Below are positions 21,357 through 24,138 of a DNA stretch of 24,138 nt, piece after piece. Source of the stretch: Planctomycetota bacterium (GTDB taxonomy: Bacteria > Planctomycetota > PUPC01 > DSUN01); contig VGYW01000086.1 of assembly GCA_016872875.1 (NCBI GenBank), forward strand, positions 1 to 24,138. Direction: 5' to 3'. The notes below the pieces were generated by a model, which had not been told where the DNA came from, made no database searches, and was given only the letters and a program-made list of their open reading frames with translations. The position numbers and the translations under genes were made by a program. Numbering within the stretch: position 1 is the first letter of the stretch; each line of letters opens with the position of its first letter.

Positions 21357-22853
21357 GTGGCTGACCCGAACCAGCAAGCACAGGCCCAAGCCGCTCCCGC
21401 GGCCGTCGAGGTGAACGAGTTCGAAGCCCTTCTTCAGAAGGAGTTCAAGCCGAAGACCGACAGCGCCCGCGAGGCCGTCGCACAGGCCGTCAGGACTCTC
21501 GCCGCTTCGGCCCTCGAGGCCACCCAGCTCGTCTCCGAGGATGCCGTCAAGAGCATCGAGGCCATCATCGCCGAGATCGACCGCAAGCTCACCGAGCAGC
21601 TCAACGTCATCATCCATCACAACGACTTCCGAGCCCTCGAGGGCACCTGGCGCGGCCTCCACCACCTGATCACCAACACCGAGACCGACGCACACCTCAA
21701 GATCAGGGTCTTCAACATCACCAAGCGCGAGCTCGCGCGGAACCTCAAGCGCTACAAGGGCGTGGCCTGGGACCAGAGCCCCATCTTCAAGAAGCTCTAC
21801 GAGCAGGAATACGGCACGCCCGGCGGCGAGCCCTACGGCTGCCTGATCGGCGACTACTCCTTCAACCACACCCCGCCCGACGTCGAGCTCCTCGCCAGCA
21901 TGTCCCAGATCGCCGCCTCCGCCCACACGCCCTTCCTCGCCGCGGCCGACCCGTCCGTGATGAACATGGAAACGTGGCAGGAGCTCGGCGACCCGCGCGA
22001 CCTCACCAAGTTCTTCCAGACCGCCGAGTACGCCCCGTGGCGCTCGCTGCGCGACTCCGAGGACTCCCGCTACCTCGGGCTGTGCATGCCCCGGTTCCTC
22101 GGCCGGCTCCCCTACGGCGGCAAGACGAACCCCGTGGACGAGTTCGACTTCGAGGAGGACGTCGAGGGCGCCGACCACAGCAAGTTCGTCTGGTGCAACG
22201 CCGCCTTCGCCATGGCCGTCAACATCAACCGCGCCTTCAAGCTCTTCGGCTGGTGCTCGCGCATCCGCGGCACGGAGAGCGGCGGCCTCGTCGAGGGGCT
22301 CCCCTGCTACACCTTCCCCACCGACGACGGCGGCGTGGACATGAAGTGCCCCACCGAGATCGCCATCACCGACCGCCGCGAGAAGGAGCTGGCCGACAAC
22401 GGGTTCATCCCCCTCTCCCACTACAAGAACACCGACTACGCGGTCTTCTTCGGCGCACAGTCGGTCAACAAGCCCACCGAGTACGAGGACTCGGACGCCA
22501 CGGCCAACTCGCGCCTGAGCGCCAGGCTCCCGTACCTCTTCGCCGCCTGCCGCTTCGCGCACTACCTCAAGTGCATCGTGCGCGACAAGGTGGGCTCGTT
22601 CAAAGAGCGCGAGGACATGGAGAAGTGGCTCAACAACTGGATCATGCAGTACGTTGAGCCCGACCCGAGGAATGCCACAGAGGAGGCAAAGGCCCGCAGG
22701 CCCCTGGCCGCCGCCGAGGTTACCGTGGCTGACGTCGAGGGCGACCCCGGCTACTACACGGCCAAGTTCTTCCTGCGGCCCCACTACCAGTTGGAGGGGC
22801 TGACGGCTTCGCTGCGCCTCGTCTCCAAGCTGCCGTCGGCGAAGGGCAAGTGA
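21357..22853 (+). CDS. tssC: T6SS contractile sheath large subunit TssC (VipB/ImpC)
   Basis: This 498-residue protein is a full-length partner of TssB. Recognisable family blocks are NVIIHHNDFRALEGTWRGLH, FNITKRELARNL, FKKLYEQEYGTPGGEPYG and LIGDYSFNHTPPDVELL. These are followed by YLGLCMPRFLGRLPYG, the C-terminal DRREKELADNGFIPLSHYKN, and RLSARLPYLFAACRFAHYLK. It starts at GTG 21357. The strong AAGAGGAG (21343-21350) lies within the last codons of tssB, giving tight translational coupling. It ends 187 bp before the first hcp gene. Confidence 0.96.
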   Translation: MADPNQQAQAQAAPAAVEVNEFEALLQKEFKPKTDSAREAVAQAVRTLAASALEATQLVSEDAVKSIEAIIAEIDRKLTEQLNVIIHHNDFRALEGTWRGLHHLITNTETDAHLKIRVFNITKRELARNLKRYKGVAWDQSPIFKKLYEQEYGTPGGEPYGCLIGDYSFNHTPPDVELLASMSQIAASAHTPFLAAADPSVMNMETWQELGDPRDLTKFFQTAEYAPWRSLRDSEDSRYLGLCMPRFLGRLPYGGKTNPVDEFDFEEDVEGADHSKFVWCNAAFAMAVNINRAFKLFGWCSRIRGTESGGLVEGLPCYTFPTDDGGVDMKCPTEIAITDRREKELADNGFIPLSHYKNTDYAVFFGAQSVNKPTEYEDSDATANSRLSARLPYLFAACRFAHYLKCIVRDKVGSFKEREDMEKWLNNWIMQYVEPDPRNATEEAKARRPLAAAEVTVADVEGDPGYYTAKFFLRPHYQLEGLTASLRLVSKLPSAKGK

Positions 22854-22859
22854 GGCGTT

Positions 22860-22927
22860 TGTGGGCGGGGGCCTCCGCGCTGTGGGCGGGGGCTCCGTCC
22901 CCCGCGGGGCAGAGACGCCCCGCCCAC
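22860..22927. repeat. Dispersed GC-rich repeat, inverted and partly duplicated
   Basis: TGTGGGCGGGGG occurs at 22860 and again at 22881. GTGGGCGGGG (22882-22891) can pair with CCCCGCCCAC (22918-22927). The sequence is related to the reverse complement of the 31-bp repeat at 317 and 20493. It is immediately downstream of tssC and could also act as a terminator or attenuator before hcp. Confidence 0.5.
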
Positions 22928-23000
22928 GTGTGGCAGGCGCGGCGTGCTTGGGCAGCCGATGTGGCGCGCCCGCACGACGGCCCGCCTTGTCCCCTTGGGT

Positions 23001-23020
23001 CTGGTGTCGTTGGACACCAG
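23001..23020 (+). promoter_or_regulatory. Leader hairpin of the first hcp gene
   Basis: CTGGTGTC (23001-23008), loop GTTG and GACACCAG (23013-23020) form a perfect 8-bp stem ending 20 nt before ATG 23041. The ribosome binding site GAGGAGG (23027-23033) lies just after it. A matching hairpin precedes the second hcp copy. Confidence 0.55.
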
Positions 23021-23040
23021 TTTGCTGAGGAGGTCTGAGT

Positions 23041-23538
23041 ATGGCCTATGATGGGTATCTGAAGATTGACGGGATTCCGGGCGAAAGCACGGACCAGGCC
23101 CACGCGGGCTGGATCGAGATCATCTCGTTCAAGCACGAGGTCGCGCAGCCGGGCGGCTCGTCCACGAGCCGCATCGGCGGCCGCACCGGCGCGCGGGTGG
23201 ACGTCCGCGACTTCTGCTGCACCAAGGTCGTCGACAAGTCGTCCCCCAACCTCCACCTCCACTGCTGCAACGGCAAGCACATCTCCCAGATCATCGTCGA
23301 GCTCTGCGAGGCCACCGAGCAGAAGCACTGCTTCATGCGCTACACGATGACCGACGTCATCGTCAGCTCCGTGAAGCCGAGCGGGGTGGCCAACGAGCAG
23401 ATCTTCGTGCGGCCCATCGAGGAGATCACCTTCAACTTCGGCACGATCCGCTGGGAGTACACGCCGAAGGACCACATGGGCAAGCCGCAGGCCGTCCTCC
23501 AGTCCGGCTGGAGCCTCGAGCAGAACATCGCCCTCTGA
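23041..23538 (+). CDS. hcp: T6SS tube protein Hcp, first copy
   Basis: This 165-residue protein has the usual Hcp length. Hcp hexamers stack into the inner tube that carries or delivers effectors. The family pattern is plain: YLKIDGIPGEST at the start, then ISFKHEV.QPGGSS, VDVRDFCCTKVVDKSSPNL, TDVIVSS and ITFNFGTIRWEYTPKD near the end. It is unusually cysteine-rich, with Cys at 59, 60, 75, 76, 89 and 97. The CC pairs sit where other Hcps have FHFTK-like and ACATGKH-like segments. GAGGAGG lies 7 nt before ATG. No clear promoter was seen in the 187-bp gap after tssC, so it may be read from tssBC. Confidence 0.93.
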   Translation: MAYDGYLKIDGIPGESTDQAHAGWIEIISFKHEVAQPGGSSTSRIGGRTGARVDVRDFCCTKVVDKSSPNLHLHCCNGKHISQIIVELCEATEQKHCFMRYTMTDVIVSSVKPSGVANEQIFVRPIEEITFNFGTIRWEYTPKDHMGKPQAVLQSGWSLEQNIAL

Positions 23539-23651
23539 GCGCCATGACCGGGACTCCCGACGTCTGGGGGACTTCGGGCGTCTCAGCCAGGCGCCGAGAC
23601 TTCCACCGGCTTGGCGTCGCGTGACGCCAGCCGTCCCAAGGAGACCATGCT
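23539..23651. other. Spacer between the two hcp genes
   Basis: The 113 bp hold no gene. They contain a rough direct repeat (GGGACTCCCGACGTCT, then GGGGACTTCGGGCGTCT, about 23549-23582), the leader hairpin and the ribosome binding site of copy 2. No consensus promoter was found, so the two hcp genes may share a transcript. Confidence 0.5.
23612..23629 (+). promoter_or_regulatory. Leader hairpin of the second hcp gene
   Basis: TGGCGTC (23612-23618), loop GCGT and GACGCCA (23623-23629) form a 7-bp stem, extendable by a T-G wobble at 23611/23630. It matches the stem at 23001-23020 except for one compensated T-A to C-G change and a C-G to T-G change at the base. The following ribosome binding site is AAGGAG (23638-23643), 8 nt before ATG 23652. 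Confidence 0.55.
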
Positions 23652-24138
23652 ATGGCATATGACGGGTATCTGAAGATTGACGGGATTCCGGGCGAAAGCA
23701 CGGACCAGGCCCACGCGGGCTGGATCGAGATCATCTCATTCAAGCACGAGGTCGCGCAGCCGGGCGGCTCGTCCACGAGCCGCATCGGCGGCCGCACCGG
23801 CGCGCGGGTGGACGTCCGCGACTTCTGCTGCACCAAGGTCGTCGACAAGTCGTCCCCCAACCTCCACCTCCACTGCTGCAACGGCAAGCACATCTCCCAG
23901 ATCATCGTCGAGCTCTGCGAGGCCACCGAGCAGAAGCACTGCTTCATGCGCTACACGATGACCGACGTCATCGTCAGCTCCGTGAAGCCGAGCGGGGTGG
24001 CCAACGAGCAGATCTTCGTGCGGCCCATCGAGGAGATCACCTTCAACTTCGGCACGATCCGCTGGGAGTACACGCCGAAGGACCACATGGGCAAGCCGCA
24101 GGCCGTCCTCCAGTCCGGCTGGAGCCTCGAGCAGAACA
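23652..24138 (+). CDS. hcp: T6SS tube protein Hcp, second copy (cut by window end)
   Basis: The visible 162 codons encode exactly the same protein as the first hcp. Only three bases differ over 487 bp: GCC/GCA at codon 2, GAT/GAC at codon 4 and TCG/TCA at codon 29. All three are silent and lie in the first 90 bp. Its leader, by contrast, is unlike that of copy 1 apart from the hairpin and ribosome binding site. AAGGAG lies 8 nt before ATG 23652. The sequence ends three codons short of the expected C-terminus. A tandem duplication kept uniform by selection or gene conversion is the likely origin. Confidence 0.9.
   Translation, partial: MAYDGYLKIDGIPGESTDQAHAGWIEIISFKHEVAQPGGSSTSRIGGRTGARVDVRDFCCTKVVDKSSPNLHLHCCNGKHISQIIVELCEATEQKHCFMRYTMTDVIVSSVKPSGVANEQIFVRPIEEITFNFGTIRWEYTPKDHMGKPQAVLQSGWSLEQN

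Noticed and set aside
22850..23038. Small plus-strand frame between tssC and hcp
   Set aside because: It overlaps the dispersed GC-rich repeat and the hcp leader, is Trp/Ala/Arg low-complexity and has no ribosome binding site.

Overview
The window is GC-rich DNA from a Gram-negative (diderm) bacterium. It carries an outer-membrane beta-barrel transporter, a giant secreted exoprotein and type VI secretion (T6SS) genes. A stand-alone URO-D-family paralogue, a TpsA with the 'NPAG' variant of the NPNG motif, and abundant short GC-rich dispersed palindromes suggest a Planctomycetota/PVC-type genome. That assignment is inference from style, not from a marker gene. Three near-consensus sigma70-type promoters can be read directly.

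Layout. (1) 1-747 is non-coding and repeat-rich, with an ~80-bp unit repeated about three times and an inverted half-site. (2) 748-2061 (minus) is a URO-D-family protein disrupted, but kept in frame, by a low-complexity insertion made of a heptanucleotide array plus a GAC/GAG-type triplet tract. Similar triplet tracts lie in its upstream region. (3) 2106-2351 holds divergent promoters, one for the URO-D gene and one for the two-partner secretion operon. (4) ~2465/2504-19628 (plus) is a complete two-partner secretion system: a TpsB (FhaC/ShlB-type) outer-membrane transporter followed by a ~4,974-residue TpsA exoprotein. TpsA is built from nested beta-rich repeats and ends in a charged, probably helical C-terminal domain. 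(5) A strong hairpin (19643-19676) separates it from (6) the T6SS genes 19696-24138+: tssA, tssB, tssC and two almost identical hcp genes, the second cut by the window edge.

How the parts may work together. TpsB would export TpsA to the cell surface as a long beta-helical fibre. TssB and TssC form the contractile sheath, TssA primes and caps its assembly, and Hcp forms the inner tube. A giant surface adhesin beside a contact-dependent injection machine suggests a contact-and-kill or contact-and-deliver module. No shared regulation is visible and no toxin or effector is recognisable here. The least ordinary features are the TpsA C-terminal domain, the cysteine-rich tandem Hcps with covarying leader hairpins, the promoter whose -10 box contains the tssA stop codon, the dispersed repeat inside the tssA linker, and the low-complexity insertion in the URO-D gene.
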